Shown: in pieces, positions 8,117 through 16,612 of the stretch | Layout: each line of letters opens with the position of its first letter | Position numbering within the stretch: position 1 is the first letter of the stretch | Notes under the pieces: model-generated | Databases searched by the model: none | Told to the model about the DNA's origin: nothing | The model's input: only the letters and a program-made list of their open reading frames with translations | Translations under genes and position numbers: made by a program | Assembly (NCBI RefSeq): GCF_902143515.1 | Contig: NZ_CABFVD010000002.1 | Coordinates: 1 to 64,000, forward strand | Length of the DNA stretch: 64,000 bases | DNA from: Hathewaya massiliensis | GTDB lineage: Bacteria; Bacillota; Clostridia; Clostridiales; Clostridiaceae | Reading direction: 5' to 3'

Positions 8117-9775
8117 ATGGGCTATCTTTTGCAGCGATTAATTAATAATTTAGGATATATTATAGTAATTGTTTTTATTGTAACGAGGATGTCTAGTTTT
8201 AAGAAAATTGCTAGAAGGGCTAATTATAGAAAGCTTGATTTAATTTTATTATCTGTGATTTTTGGTGCTTTTGGTATATTAGGTACATATGTTGGCACAG
8301 AGGTAAATGGTGCTATAGCTAATACTAGGATAATAAGCATAGTTACAGGGGGAATTTTGTGTGGTCCTTTTGTAGGGGTGGTATCTGGGATTATAGCGGG
8401 AGTTCATAGGTATTTTGTGCATTTTGGTAATGATACGGCTGTTCCATGTGCTATTGCTACTGTATTAGCAGGGATTATAAGTTCTAGGTTATATAATATT
8501 GAGAAAAAAGAGTTAAAGTGGGTTTATGGATTTATTTTTGGAATCATATTAGAGAGTATGGAAATGCTTCTTATATTATTAATAACAAAACCTTTTAATG
8601 TGGCTAAGGAAATTGTAAAAAGTATATATCTTCCAATGAGTTTGGCTAATGCTTTGGGAATTGCACTTCTAATTATTTTAGTTCAAAATATATTAAGGGA
8701 AGAGGAAGATATTGCTGCTAATGAGGCACAGATTGCCTTGGAAATAGCAAATAAAACTTTACCTTATTTTAGGGATATAGACGGTGATTCTTTAGAAAAA
8801 ATATGTACTATAATAAAGGATTCTGTAGGGGCTGATGCTGTGGCTATTACGGATAGAGAGTACATTTTAGCTCATGTTGGAAAGGGTGAAGATCATCATA
8901 TAAAGGGAAGAGAAATAATAACTAATGCCACAAAACAGGTAATTAAAGATGGAAAGATTAAAACAATTTCAGATAAAGGTTGTATAGAATGTTCCTTCAA
9001 AGGATGTCCATTAAGGTCTGCAATTATTGTCCCTCTAAGGGAAAGGGATGAAATCATAGGAACTTTAAAGATATACTATACTCGTGAAGATGCTGTAACC
9101 ATGAGAACTAAAAATTTGGCTATAGGGCTTTCACAGATAATATCTACACAATTTGAAATAAGTAAGCTTGAAAAATTAAGAATCATGGCAAGTAAGGCGG
9201 AGATAAAAGCACTTCAAGCTCAAATTAATCCTCATTTTTTATTTAATGCTTTAAATACCATAACTTCTTTTGTAAGGATAAATCCAAGTAGGGCAAGGGA
9301 GCTTATAATTGATCTTTCTACTTATTTAAGATATAACTTGGATATTGGAGAAAACCCAGTGGATATTTATAGGGAGTTAGAGCAGGTTAAGGCTTATGTA
9401 GATATAGAAAAGGCTAGGTTTGACCAGAAGTTAAATGTGATATATGATGTAGATGATGGAATAGATAAAAAAATACCTAGTCTCCTAATTCAACCTTTAG
9501 TTGAGAATTCTATTAAGCATGGAATTTTGGAAGGAAAGGGACATGGAACTGTAATTATTCGGGTAAATAAAGTAAAAGATAATAAGGTTAAAGTGATTAT
9601 AGAGGATGATGGTATAGGGATTTCTGAAGAGATTATAAATAAGGTTTATGCTGGGGAGCTATTAGAAAATAAAATAGGCTTATTAAATGTGCATCAAAGA
9701 CTTTTAAACATATACGGCAAGGGCTTATTTATAGAAAAATTACAAAGAGGAACAAGGATTAGTTTTGAAGTTTAG
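8117..9775 (+). CDS. LytS-family sensor histidine kinase
   Basis: A 552-residue membrane kinase. The order is a multi-span 5TMR-LYT sensor region (about 1-185), a GAF-like domain (about 205-350), the dimerisation/phospho-acceptor motif INPHFLFNALNTI with His373, and a HATPase_c domain with VENSIKHGI and DDGIGI. It is followed 27 bases later by its LytTR regulator. A CstA transporter stands next in line, which is the gene set of the pyruvate-sensing BtsS/BtsR (YehU/YehT) type, so pyruvate or a related carbon signal is a reasonable ligand. The alternative LytS role in cell lysis is less likely because no lrgAB is present. Confidence 0.9.
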   Translation: MGYLLQRLINNLGYIIVIVFIVTRMSSFKKIARRANYRKLDLILLSVIFGAFGILGTYVGTEVNGAIANTRIISIVTGGILCGPFVGVVSGIIAGVHRYFVHFGNDTAVPCAIATVLAGIISSRLYNIEKKELKWVYGFIFGIILESMEMLLILLITKPFNVAKEIVKSIYLPMSLANALGIALLIILVQNILREEEDIAANEAQIALEIANKTLPYFRDIDGDSLEKICTIIKDSVGADAVAITDREYILAHVGKGEDHHIKGREIITNATKQVIKDGKIKTISDKGCIECSFKGCPLRSAIIVPLRERDEIIGTLKIYYTREDAVTMRTKNLAIGLSQIISTQFEISKLEKLRIMASKAEIKALQAQINPHFLFNALNTITSFVRINPSRARELIIDLSTYLRYNLDIGENPVDIYRELEQVKAYVDIEKARFDQKLNVIYDVDDGIDKKIPSLLIQPLVENSIKHGILEGKGHGTVIIRVNKVKDNKVKVIIEDDGIGISEEIINKVYAGELLENKIGLLNVHQRLLNIYGKGLFIEKLQRGTRISFEV

Positions 9776-9802
9776 AATTTTTACATTCAGGTGGTGATAT
9801 AG

Positions 9803-10720
9803 ATGGATTGCATTATTGTAGATGATGAGTATCCTGCAAGAGAAGAACTTAAATATTTTATTAAGAATTTTAGTAATATTAAGGTTGTAAATGAGTTTGA
9901 TGATTCAGTAAAAGCACTTGAATATATAGAAAATAATAAACCTGATATTGTATTTTTAGATATAAATATGCCTAAATTAGATGGTGTTACTTTAAGTAGA
10001 GTTTTAAGTAAGAGGGAACATGAGATTATTATAGTATTTATTACAGCGTATAAAGAGTATGCAGTAGAGGCCTTTGAAGTAGAAGCTTTTGACTATATAT
10101 TAAAACCTTTTTCAGAAGAGAGAATACTAAGAACCTTAAATAAACTAAAGAAGAGAGAACATAATAAAAAATTGGAAAAGGTGAACGAATTACAAAATAT
10201 AGAGAACTTAGAGATACTAGAAAAATTAAGTAAGTTAGAGGAATTAGAAAGACTAGGAGAGTTAGGGGGATTAGAGAAATTAGAAAAACTAAATAAACTA
10301 GATAAGTTAGGAGAACTAGAACGACTAGAAAAGTTTGAGAAACTACAAAAGCTAGATAAATCAGAACAATTAAAAAATTTAAAAGTAGCTACTAACAGAA
10401 TTACCTTATTAAAAGGCAATAAAATGGTGGTTATAGATGTAGAGGATATATGCTTTTGTGAGGCTAGAGAGAGAGAAACCTTAGTGTATACAGAAGAAGA
10501 GGTCTACATTTTTAATAATAGCATTTCAGAGTTTTATAAGAGGTTACCACAGGATTCTTTCTTTAAAAGTCATAGATCTTACATAGTTAATATAGATAAA
10601 ATAGTTGAAATAATACCTTGGTTTAACAGTACTTATCAAATAAAAGTTAAAAATAGAGAAGAGGTAATTCCTGTAAGCAGAAACAACACAAGTGAATTTA
10701 AAGCACTTATGGGGATTTAA
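9803..10720 (+). CDS. LytTR-family response regulator with repeat linker
   Basis: The receiver domain covers residues 1-115, with phospho-acceptor Asp53 in FLDINMP and Lys101 in the KPF motif. The DNA-binding LytTR domain covers about 200-305. Between them lies an unusual linker (about 121-194) made almost entirely of Leu, Glu, Lys, Gly and Asp in LEKL/LERL-type repeats, predicted as a long amphipathic or coiled helix. Family members usually have a much shorter linker and total about 240-250 residues. It is partner of the kinase at 8117; the likely target is the cstA gene downstream. Confidence 0.9.
   Translation: MDCIIVDDEYPAREELKYFIKNFSNIKVVNEFDDSVKALEYIENNKPDIVFLDINMPKLDGVTLSRVLSKREHEIIIVFITAYKEYAVEAFEVEAFDYILKPFSEERILRTLNKLKKREHNKKLEKVNELQNIENLEILEKLSKLEELERLGELGGLEKLEKLNKLDKLGELERLEKFEKLQKLDKSEQLKNLKVATNRITLLKGNKMVVIDVEDICFCEARERETLVYTEEEVYIFNNSISEFYKRLPQDSFFKSHRSYIVNIDKIVEIIPWFNSTYQIKVKNREEVIPVSRNNTSEFKALMGI
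10163..10385 (+). repeat. Degenerate purine-rich repeat inside the LytTR regulator
   Basis: The stretch consists of variants of TTAGAGAAA and CTAGAAAAA joined in steps of 9-12 bases, giving tandem Leu-x-Lys/Glu-Leu residues. It is in frame and open in the coding direction. Such arrays change length by slippage, so related strains may differ here. Confidence 0.75.
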
Positions 10721-10756
10721 TATTATAATTAATATAATAGACATTCACGTAAATAT

Positions 10757-10780
10757 AAAAGCACTTCATGTGCTTTTTTT
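10757..10780 (+). terminator. Terminator after the two-component pair
   Basis: A short hairpin AAAAGCAC / GTGCTTTT with a 5-base loop is followed by T residues. Confidence 0.8.
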
Positions 10781-10875
10781 GTTATTTCATGCTCAATTGA
10801 AAACAGTCTGTCCATTTAATTGTATAATGAATTATGAAAATATTATGAAATTACAGTAAACGGGAGGTAAAATTA

Positions 10876-12306
10876 ATGATTTCATTTTTCTTATCTTTAA
10901 TTGCACTTATTGTTGGATATTTTATATATGGCTCTATAGTAGAAAAATTCTTTGGGGCAGATGAAACTAAGGAAACACCAGCTGTTAGGTTAGAAGATGG
11001 TGTAGACTTTGTTCCAATGCCTATTTGGAAGATATTCCTAATTCAATTTTTAAACATTGCAGGGCTAGGACCTATATTTGGTGCTATTGCTGGAGCTTTA
11101 TGGGGACCTGCTGCATTTTTATGGATAGTTTTAGGATCTATATTTGCAGGTGGTGTTCATGACTATTTTTCAGGAATGCTTTCTCTAAGACATGATGGAG
11201 CTAGTATACCTGAAATAGTAGGTAATTACCTAGGAAATGGTTTTAGACAATTTATGAGAGCATTCTCAATTGTATTATTAGTTCTTTTAGGAGTTGTATT
11301 TATAACAGGGCCTGCAGGGCTTTTAGAGAGTATAACTCCAAAGGCACTAGATAAAACTTTTTGGATATATGCTATATTTATATATTATTTATTAGCTACT
11401 ATGCTACCTATAGACAAGCTTATAGGTAAAATTTATCCTATATTCGGTGTTTGTCTTTTATTAATGGCAGTTGGTGTAAGTGGAGGTATTATACTTAAAG
11501 GATATAAGATTCCTGAGATTACTCTAACAAACTTACATCCAAAGGGATTACCAATATGGCCACTTATGTTTATAACAATTGCTTGTGGTGCTATTTCTGG
11601 ATTCCACTCAACTCAATCACCACTTATGGCAAGATGTATTACTAATGAAAAGCAAGGAAGATTTGTATTCTATGGTTCAATGATAGCTGAAGGTATAGTT
11701 GCTTTAATATGGGCAGCAGCTGCTATGGCTTTCTTTGGTAGCACTGGAGAATTACAAAAACAAATGGCTGCACATGGAGGACAAGCATGGGTGGTTAATA
11801 CAATCTCAACTTCTCTTCTTGGAAAAGTAGGAGGGGTTATGGCTATACTAGGTGTTGTTGCATGTCCTGTAACTTCAGGAGATACAGCATTTAGAAGTGC
11901 TAGACTTACAATTGCAGACTTTTTAAATTTTAAGCAAGAGAAGATTAAAAATAGATTAGTTATCAGTATTCCATTATTTTTAGTAGCTTTTGTTTTAACA
12001 AAGGTTGATTTTAATATAATTTGGAGATATTTTGCTTGGTCAAACCAAACTTTAGCTACTATAGTTTTATGGACAGCTGCTATGTATCTGGCTATAAAAG
12101 GGCAATTTCATTGGATGGCTACAATACCAGCTACTTTTATGACAGCTGTTGCATCAACTTATATATTAATAGCTCCAGAAGGATTTAAAATTAGCACAAA
12201 AATAGGTTACCCAGTAGGAATATTATGTGCAGTAATTTCACTTGCTATATTCTTAGTAGCAGCTAAGAAAAAAGAAAGTAAGGAAACAGCTAGCAAAGTT
12301 TTATAA
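10876..12306 (+). CDS. cstA: CstA-family transporter (pyruvate/peptide)
   Basis: A 476-residue polytopic protein with conserved CstA motifs, for example GGVHDYFSGMLSLRHDG near residue 93, GFHSTQSPLMARC near 245 and the Gly-rich first helices. CstA and its relative BtsT (YjiY) import pyruvate or peptides in enterics. At 476 residues it belongs to the short, clostridial branch; E. coli proteins are about 700. The ATG follows CGGGAGGTAA. It lies downstream of a LytS/LytTR pair, which probably controls it. Terminators separate it from both neighbours. Confidence 0.9.
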   Translation: MISFFLSLIALIVGYFIYGSIVEKFFGADETKETPAVRLEDGVDFVPMPIWKIFLIQFLNIAGLGPIFGAIAGALWGPAAFLWIVLGSIFAGGVHDYFSGMLSLRHDGASIPEIVGNYLGNGFRQFMRAFSIVLLVLLGVVFITGPAGLLESITPKALDKTFWIYAIFIYYLLATMLPIDKLIGKIYPIFGVCLLLMAVGVSGGIILKGYKIPEITLTNLHPKGLPIWPLMFITIACGAISGFHSTQSPLMARCITNEKQGRFVFYGSMIAEGIVALIWAAAAMAFFGSTGELQKQMAAHGGQAWVVNTISTSLLGKVGGVMAILGVVACPVTSGDTAFRSARLTIADFLNFKQEKIKNRLVISIPLFLVAFVLTKVDFNIIWRYFAWSNQTLATIVLWTAAMYLAIKGQFHWMATIPATFMTAVASTYILIAPEGFKISTKIGYPVGILCAVISLAIFLVAAKKKESKETASKVL

Positions 12307-12370
12307 AAGGTTGTATTAGATAAAAATGATTAAGAAAGCTTTATAAAAAAAGTAGTACGTTTATATAAAT

Positions 12371-12424
12371 AAAAAAGACACTTAGAATGCGGAAAGTATT
12401 GTGCATTTTAAGTGTCTTTTTATT
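12371..12424. terminator. Bidirectional terminator between cstA and the ABC permease
   Basis: The inverted repeat AAAAAGACACTTAGAATGC / GTGCATTTTAAGTGTCTTTTT has an A-run on one side and a T-run on the other. It lies between two convergent genes and can serve both. Confidence 0.88.
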
Positions 12425-12487
12425 TTACTTTATTTTTTTATTTTATTTTATTGGATTAGGTTTAAGGTATCTTTAGGAAATACTTAT

Positions 12488-13876
12488 TTATTCATATTTT
12501 AAAGATTCTATAGGGTCTAATTTTGAAGCTCTAAAGGATGGGATTAGACCAGCAATTATAGAAATTAGCATAGAAAAACCAATACAACTTAATATAAGCC
12601 AAATAGGTGTTGAGAATATATTTACAGTTTCAGTTACACCTTGTTTTTTAATATAGGCATTTAAAAATACTAATAATATTTTAGAGTTAATTAGTGATAA
12701 TATTATACCTATAAGTCCTCCTAAGAAGCCTAGTGCAGCAGATTCTGTTACAAATAATCCAAGAATGTTTTTCTTTGAAGCACCTAAGGCTTTCATTATA
12801 CCTATGGATCTTGTTCTCTCGTAGATGGACATAGTCATGGTATTTATAACTCCAATGGCAGCAACAAAAATTACTATAATAGCACCAATTAAAAGCAATC
12901 CTTCAATTATGGCAAAACCAGTTTTAATTTGCTTTATAGCACCTTGTATACTTTCAGTTTTAAATTTCATACCTTCAACTTTCTTAGAAACTTCGTCTAC
13001 TTTATTCATATCTTTAGTGTTTATAGAAAGTAGAGGGCCATTATTTTTAAAGTAATCTTTATTTCCATTTAAATAATTTAACATTTCTCCAGCTTCATTT
13101 ATTTCACATAATGCATAAGGAGTATCTTCAAAATCCTTATTTATTATACCTTTTATTTTATAGGTTTTATAAATAGGATCAGGGGTTTTATAACCAGGTA
13201 TTTTAGGTAGGGAAATAGTTAATTTAACTTCCTTTCCTAAAAGAGATTTAAAATCTTTAAAGCCTAAAGTTTCTAAGGTTTTTTCATGTATTAATATTTC
13301 ATTTTTATTACTTATATTTTCACCGTATTTTATAGGATTTAAATCTTTTTTATCTTTTTTAAGTCTTGCTTTTTCTATTTGTGCATCTGAAAAGATTGTA
13401 TACTTTGTATTAACACCTAAGATAGCTATTCCATTAGGATTCTCGTTACTATTAAAAGACATTAAAGTCTTCTCAGAATCTTTTTTAGAGTTATCTTTTT
13501 TCTTTGAAGAACTTAACTTTTTGCCATCTATTTCAATATCTTGAGCTAATGTATTTACAGAAACACTTACATCTTTTACTTCAGGCATAGCCTTAATTTT
13601 TTCTATATCTTTTTCTTCAATAGTCTTTTTTAGATTTTTATCAGCATCAGTTTTGTAAGGCAAGTTATTATAGGACATAACTTGAATTTCTGTTAAAGGC
13701 ATTGGTACACTCTTTTTTACATTTTCTATAACATATTTTTCAGTACCAATACCAAGTCCCATAATAAGAACAATTAGCATAGTTCCTATGGAGATAGCAA
13801 AGGCAGTTAAAAAGGTTCTAAATTTTCTTCGTTTTAAATTTAAGAATGCATTTTTTATATAATCACTAAATTTCAT
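12488..13876 (-). CDS. MacB/FtsX-like ABC transporter permease
   Basis: One N-terminal membrane helix, a large extracytoplasmic domain (about residues 45-315, MacB periplasmic-core type) and three C-terminal helices form the standard MacB layout, with the FtsX-type sequence YERTRSIGIMKALGAS before the last helices. The start is taken as the ATG at 13876 because GGGGAGGAG lies 6 bases before it; an ATG 30 bases further up has no ribosome binding site. The start overlaps the end of the ATPase gene by 11 bases, so the two are translationally coupled. The substrate is unknown; the family exports peptides, drugs and lipoproteins. Confidence 0.88.
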   Translation of the reverse strand: MKFSDYIKNAFLNLKRRKFRTFLTAFAISIGTMLIVLIMGLGIGTEKYVIENVKKSVPMPLTEIQVMSYNNLPYKTDADKNLKKTIEEKDIEKIKAMPEVKDVSVSVNTLAQDIEIDGKKLSSSKKKDNSKKDSEKTLMSFNSNENPNGIAILGVNTKYTIFSDAQIEKARLKKDKKDLNPIKYGENISNKNEILIHEKTLETLGFKDFKSLLGKEVKLTISLPKIPGYKTPDPIYKTYKIKGIINKDFEDTPYALCEINEAGEMLNYLNGNKDYFKNNGPLLSINTKDMNKVDEVSKKVEGMKFKTESIQGAIKQIKTGFAIIEGLLLIGAIIVIFVAAIGVINTMTMSIYERTRSIGIMKALGASKKNILGLFVTESAALGFLGGLIGIILSLINSKILLVFLNAYIKKQGVTETVNIFSTPIWLILSCIGFSMLISIIAGLIPSFRASKLDPIESLKYE

Positions 13877-14549
13877 GGTTAATCTCCTCCCCTTCAATGA
13901 CACCATCTCTGATTTTTATAATTCTCTTTGCTTTAGCTGCATCTTCAGGGTTATGAGTTACCATTATAATAGTATAACCTTGCTTGTTTAAATCCCCGAG
14001 AAGGTTCATTATGGTATGACCAGTTTTAGTATCTAAGTTTCCAGTAGGCTCATCTGCTAAAATTATATTAGGCTTATTTACTAAAGCTCTTGCAATACTA
14101 ACTCTTTGACGTTGACCTCCAGACATTTCAGTAGGTTTATGGTTAAGCCTATCTCCAAGACCAACAGCATTTAAAGCTTCTGTTGCAAGTTTTTTTCTTT
14201 CCTTTGTACTAATACCTGCAAACATTAGTGGAAGCATAACGTTTTCAAGAGCTGTTAGGGTAGATTCTAGGTTAAAACTTTGGAATACAAAGCCTATTTC
14301 CTTATTTCTAAACTTAGACATTTTATTATCTTTAAAGGTACTAATATTTTCACCATTAATACTAATAGTTCCACAAGAAGGCTTATCTAGGCAGCCAATA
14401 AGATTCATTAAAGTTGATTTACCTGAACCAGAAGGCCCTACTATGGCTACAAACTCACCTTTATTAATTGTGAGATTTACATTATTTAAGACAGAGAGTG
14501 ACTCTTTGCCCATTTTGTATATTCTGCTAACACCTTTTATTTCTATCAT
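13866..14549 (-). CDS. ABC transporter ATP-binding protein (MacB/LolD type)
   Basis: A 227-residue ATPase with Walker A GPSGSGKST at residues 38-46, the signature MSGGQRQR, Walker B IILADEPTGNLD, and the switch VTHN. The sequence is typical of the MacB/LolD group that works with FtsX-like permeases, and the permease gene overlaps its 3' end. The ATG follows GGAGGGGAAAA. The gene pair is transcribed away from the region with repeat B and the DnaA-box-like cluster, where its promoter must lie. Confidence 0.92.
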   Translation of the reverse strand: MIEIKGVSRIYKMGKESLSVLNNVNLTINKGEFVAIVGPSGSGKSTLMNLIGCLDKPSCGTISINGENISTFKDNKMSKFRNKEIGFVFQSFNLESTLTALENVMLPLMFAGISTKERKKLATEALNAVGLGDRLNHKPTEMSGGQRQRVSIARALVNKPNIILADEPTGNLDTKTGHTIMNLLGDLNKQGYTIIMVTHNPEDAAKAKRIIKIRDGVIEGEEINHEI

Positions 14550-14591
14550 TTTTCCCCTCCATATTTAAGTTAATTTAATAAGTATAATTAA

Positions 14592-14711
14592 TTTATCCCA
14601 TGACTATCTGCTCTAATACTTCCATCGCACTCTGTGAAAGCGATTCCTACCAAATCGAAGATTTGTACTTTCTGCTTTTCTTCAAAGTGAGAGAAAAGAG
14701 CGGCTACAAAA
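14592..14711 (+). repeat. Dispersed intergenic repeat, copy B
   Basis: It starts ATTTATCCCATGAC and contains TGACTATCTGCTCTAATAC, then about 55 bases peculiar to this copy, then TTCAAAGTGAGAGAAAAGAG and CGGCTAC. The two ends match copy A (3118-3183, minus strand). It lies just upstream of the ABC operon read on the other strand. Confidence 0.75.
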
Positions 14712-14907
14712 AATTAAGATTATTAATGTTATAGTTACATAGTACACTATAATTATTATAAAAACATTAAGCTAATCTTAAATTTACCTTAAATGATTTA
14801 TTAATATTTAATTAAAAAGGGATTACTTATGGACGGAATTTGAGAGAGAATTCATTAGGTATAAACTTTATGATTAAGATGAGATTATAAGGGTAATTAA
14901 CATGGAA

Positions 14908-15001
14908 TGTGGACAACTCTGTGGATAACACATGAAAAATGTGGATAAGCTCTTGAAAAACTTGTTAATAATGCAATGAAATTAGATTAGCCTGTGGAAA
15001 A
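14908..15001 (+). other. Cluster of four DnaA-box-like sites
   Basis: TGTGGATAA (complement of the consensus DnaA box TTATCCACA) occurs perfectly at 14920-14928 and 14940-14948. One-mismatch forms lie at 14908-14916 (TGTGGACAA) and 14993-15001 (TGTGGAAAA). All four have the same orientation within 94 bases. No dnaA, dnaN or rnpA gene is nearby, so this is unlikely to be oriC. It could be a DnaA-binding regulatory or titration site. Otherwise 14712-15158 holds no gene. Confidence 0.6.
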
Positions 15002-15158
15002 CTATTTATATATCTTTAATGTATAACCTAAGAAAAACAAATTTTACAAAAAAGTAAAAAGGCTAATTGCAGTTTATTTTTGTATGGGCATTTTAATACT
15101 GCAAAAGCCTTAAATGATTTAGGTATAATTAAATTATACTATAGGAACATTATAGAGT

Positions 15159-15317
15159 GTAGTTACAACATGGTTACATTATAGAGAATTTATCACCTTC
15201 AATAGAATAAGAACTAACAAGGCGTAGTTATAACATTATTACATCATAGAGTAATATAATTGCCCTCCTATTTTAGTGAGAAGTCCTGTGTAGCTACAAT
15301 ATTACTATATCATAGGG
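15159..15317 (+). repeat. Degenerate 65-66-base direct repeat, about 2.5 copies
   Basis: GTAGTTACAACAT...ACATTATAGAG at 15159 returns as GTAGTTATAACAT...ACATCATAGAG at 15224 and GTAGCTACAATAT...ATCATAGGGG at 15290. The last copy runs into the 3' end of the degV-family gene. The function is unknown. Confidence 0.6.
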
Positions 15318-16167
15318 GATTCTCTGTATAATACACAATGCCTATGGCACCAGGTCCTACATGAAGACCAATAACAGGGCCTATGTCACATATATTTATG
15401 TTTATATTTATTTTTTCCTTTATTTTTTCAGAAAGTTCTAGGGCTTCATCTAGACAATTTATATGATGAATAATCATATCACCCAGTCCACCACAATTTT
15501 CTATGTCTTCTAACATCTTATCAACCATGGTGTTTATTGCTCTTTTCTTTGTTCTTATCTTAGTTAAAACCGTGGTTTCACCATTTTCTACAGTTAAAAT
15601 AGGTATTATTTTTAGGAAATTACCTATTAAAGCACCTGCATCACCGATTCTTCCGCCTTTTTGAAGATATGTAAGATTATCTGGTATAAATAAGAATCTA
15701 CTTCTTTTAAGATTTTCTTCAGCTATGTTTTTAACTTCTTCTAAAGACTTTCCTTTCTTAGCAGCTTTTGCAGCTAAAATGGAAGCAAAACCTAGTTGCA
15801 TACAGTTAGACTTAGAATCTATTATTTCGATTTTAGCATTTTCATTTTTTTCTAATATCATATTTTTTACTAAATGGGCTGTAGAATAAGTGCCACTCAT
15901 TTTAGAAGATAAAAATATGCAGAGGAGTTCATCTCCATTGTTAACTATATTGTTCATTTTTTCTTCCATTTCTGCAATTGAAGGTTGGGAAGATATTGGT
16001 ATACCTTTTTCATCCATCTTTTCATAAAATACTTCATTGGATATTTCAGTTTCTTTAAAACTTTCATTATCAAAGGTTACGTTTAAACAAACCCTTTCTA
16101 TATCTAGTTCTTGTCTTAAATTTTCATCTATATAACTTGTGCTATCTGTTAAAATTTTTACTGACAT
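15310..16167 (-). CDS. DegV-family fatty-acid-binding protein
   Basis: DegV proteins bind fatty acids and act in the FakA/FakB fatty-acid kinase system, where they present the acid for phosphorylation. The N-terminal motif KILTDSTSYI is typical, as are SSKMSGTYSTA near residue 90 and the C-terminal HVGPGAIGIVYY. The length of 285 residues is normal for the family. The ATG at 16167 is chosen because GGAG lies 8-9 bases before it and family members start MxVKIxTDS; the upstream ATG at 16182 would place the ribosome binding site inside the gene. It is monocistronic; fakA is not in the window. Confidence 0.9.
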   Translation of the reverse strand: MSVKILTDSTSYIDENLRQELDIERVCLNVTFDNESFKETEISNEVFYEKMDEKGIPISSQPSIAEMEEKMNNIVNNGDELLCIFLSSKMSGTYSTAHLVKNMILEKNENAKIEIIDSKSNCMQLGFASILAAKAAKKGKSLEEVKNIAEENLKRSRFLFIPDNLTYLQKGGRIGDAGALIGNFLKIIPILTVENGETTVLTKIRTKKRAINTMVDKMLEDIENCGGLGDMIIHHINCLDEALELSEKIKEKINININICDIGPVIGLHVGPGAIGIVYYTENPL

Positions 16168-16354
16168 ATTCGATTTCTCCATTTATGTTTTTTCAGGTAT
16201 ACATTTATATTAAAGCTCTTAAATAGTATTAAAAATTTTAATAAAATGTATTTATTATATATATTATAACACATAATAATTCCAATGTTAGTATTAGTAA
16301 AAAAGATATTGACATAAAATCCAACAGGGAGATTTTAGATTAAAGGTTTAAATT

Positions 16355-16385
16355 AAAAAGCTACTCCATATTAGGGTAGCCTTTT
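16355..16385 (-). terminator. Terminator of the iron alcohol dehydrogenase unit
   Basis: Read on the minus strand, GGCTACCC...GGAGTAGC forms a stem followed by TTTTTAATTT. Confidence 0.7.
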
Positions 16386-16432
16386 AACTTAAACTAATTA
16401 TATTATTGAAAATTAGTTAGATAAAATTAAAA

Positions 16433-16477
16433 GGAAACATTGAGGGGTCAATGTTTCCAGGCATTTGGGGAAATGCC
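16433..16477. repeat. Two consecutive perfect hairpins with GGGG loops
   Basis: GGAAACATTGA (16433-16443), loop GGGG, TCAATGTTTCC form an 11-base perfect stem. One base later GGCATTT, loop GGGG, AAATGCC (16460-16477) form a 7-base perfect stem. They lie downstream of the minus-strand alcohol dehydrogenase. On that strand the outer one ends in CCTTTTAATTTT and could be part of the terminator, but the paired identical loops are unusual. Confidence 0.75.
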
Positions 16478-16612
16478 GTTGAGGTTAAAATCATCAAAAC
16501 TTTATAATGTTTTAATTTAATCATATTACACGGGGATTAAAAATCCATTATCATGGTTATATTAATATTTAAAACAACCTTTTAAAGGAGTTGTTTTATA
16601 TCTATAACAAAT

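Noticed and set aside
10093-10419. Minus-strand Ser/Phe/Leu-rich frame opposite the LytTR regulator
   Set aside because: It is a by-product of the purine-rich repeat on the coding strand.
14908-15001. Chromosomal origin of replication
   Set aside because: The DnaA-box-like cluster lacks neighbouring dnaA, dnaN, recF, gyrB or rnpA/rpmH genes and any clear AT-rich 13-mer array; it is called only a cluster.
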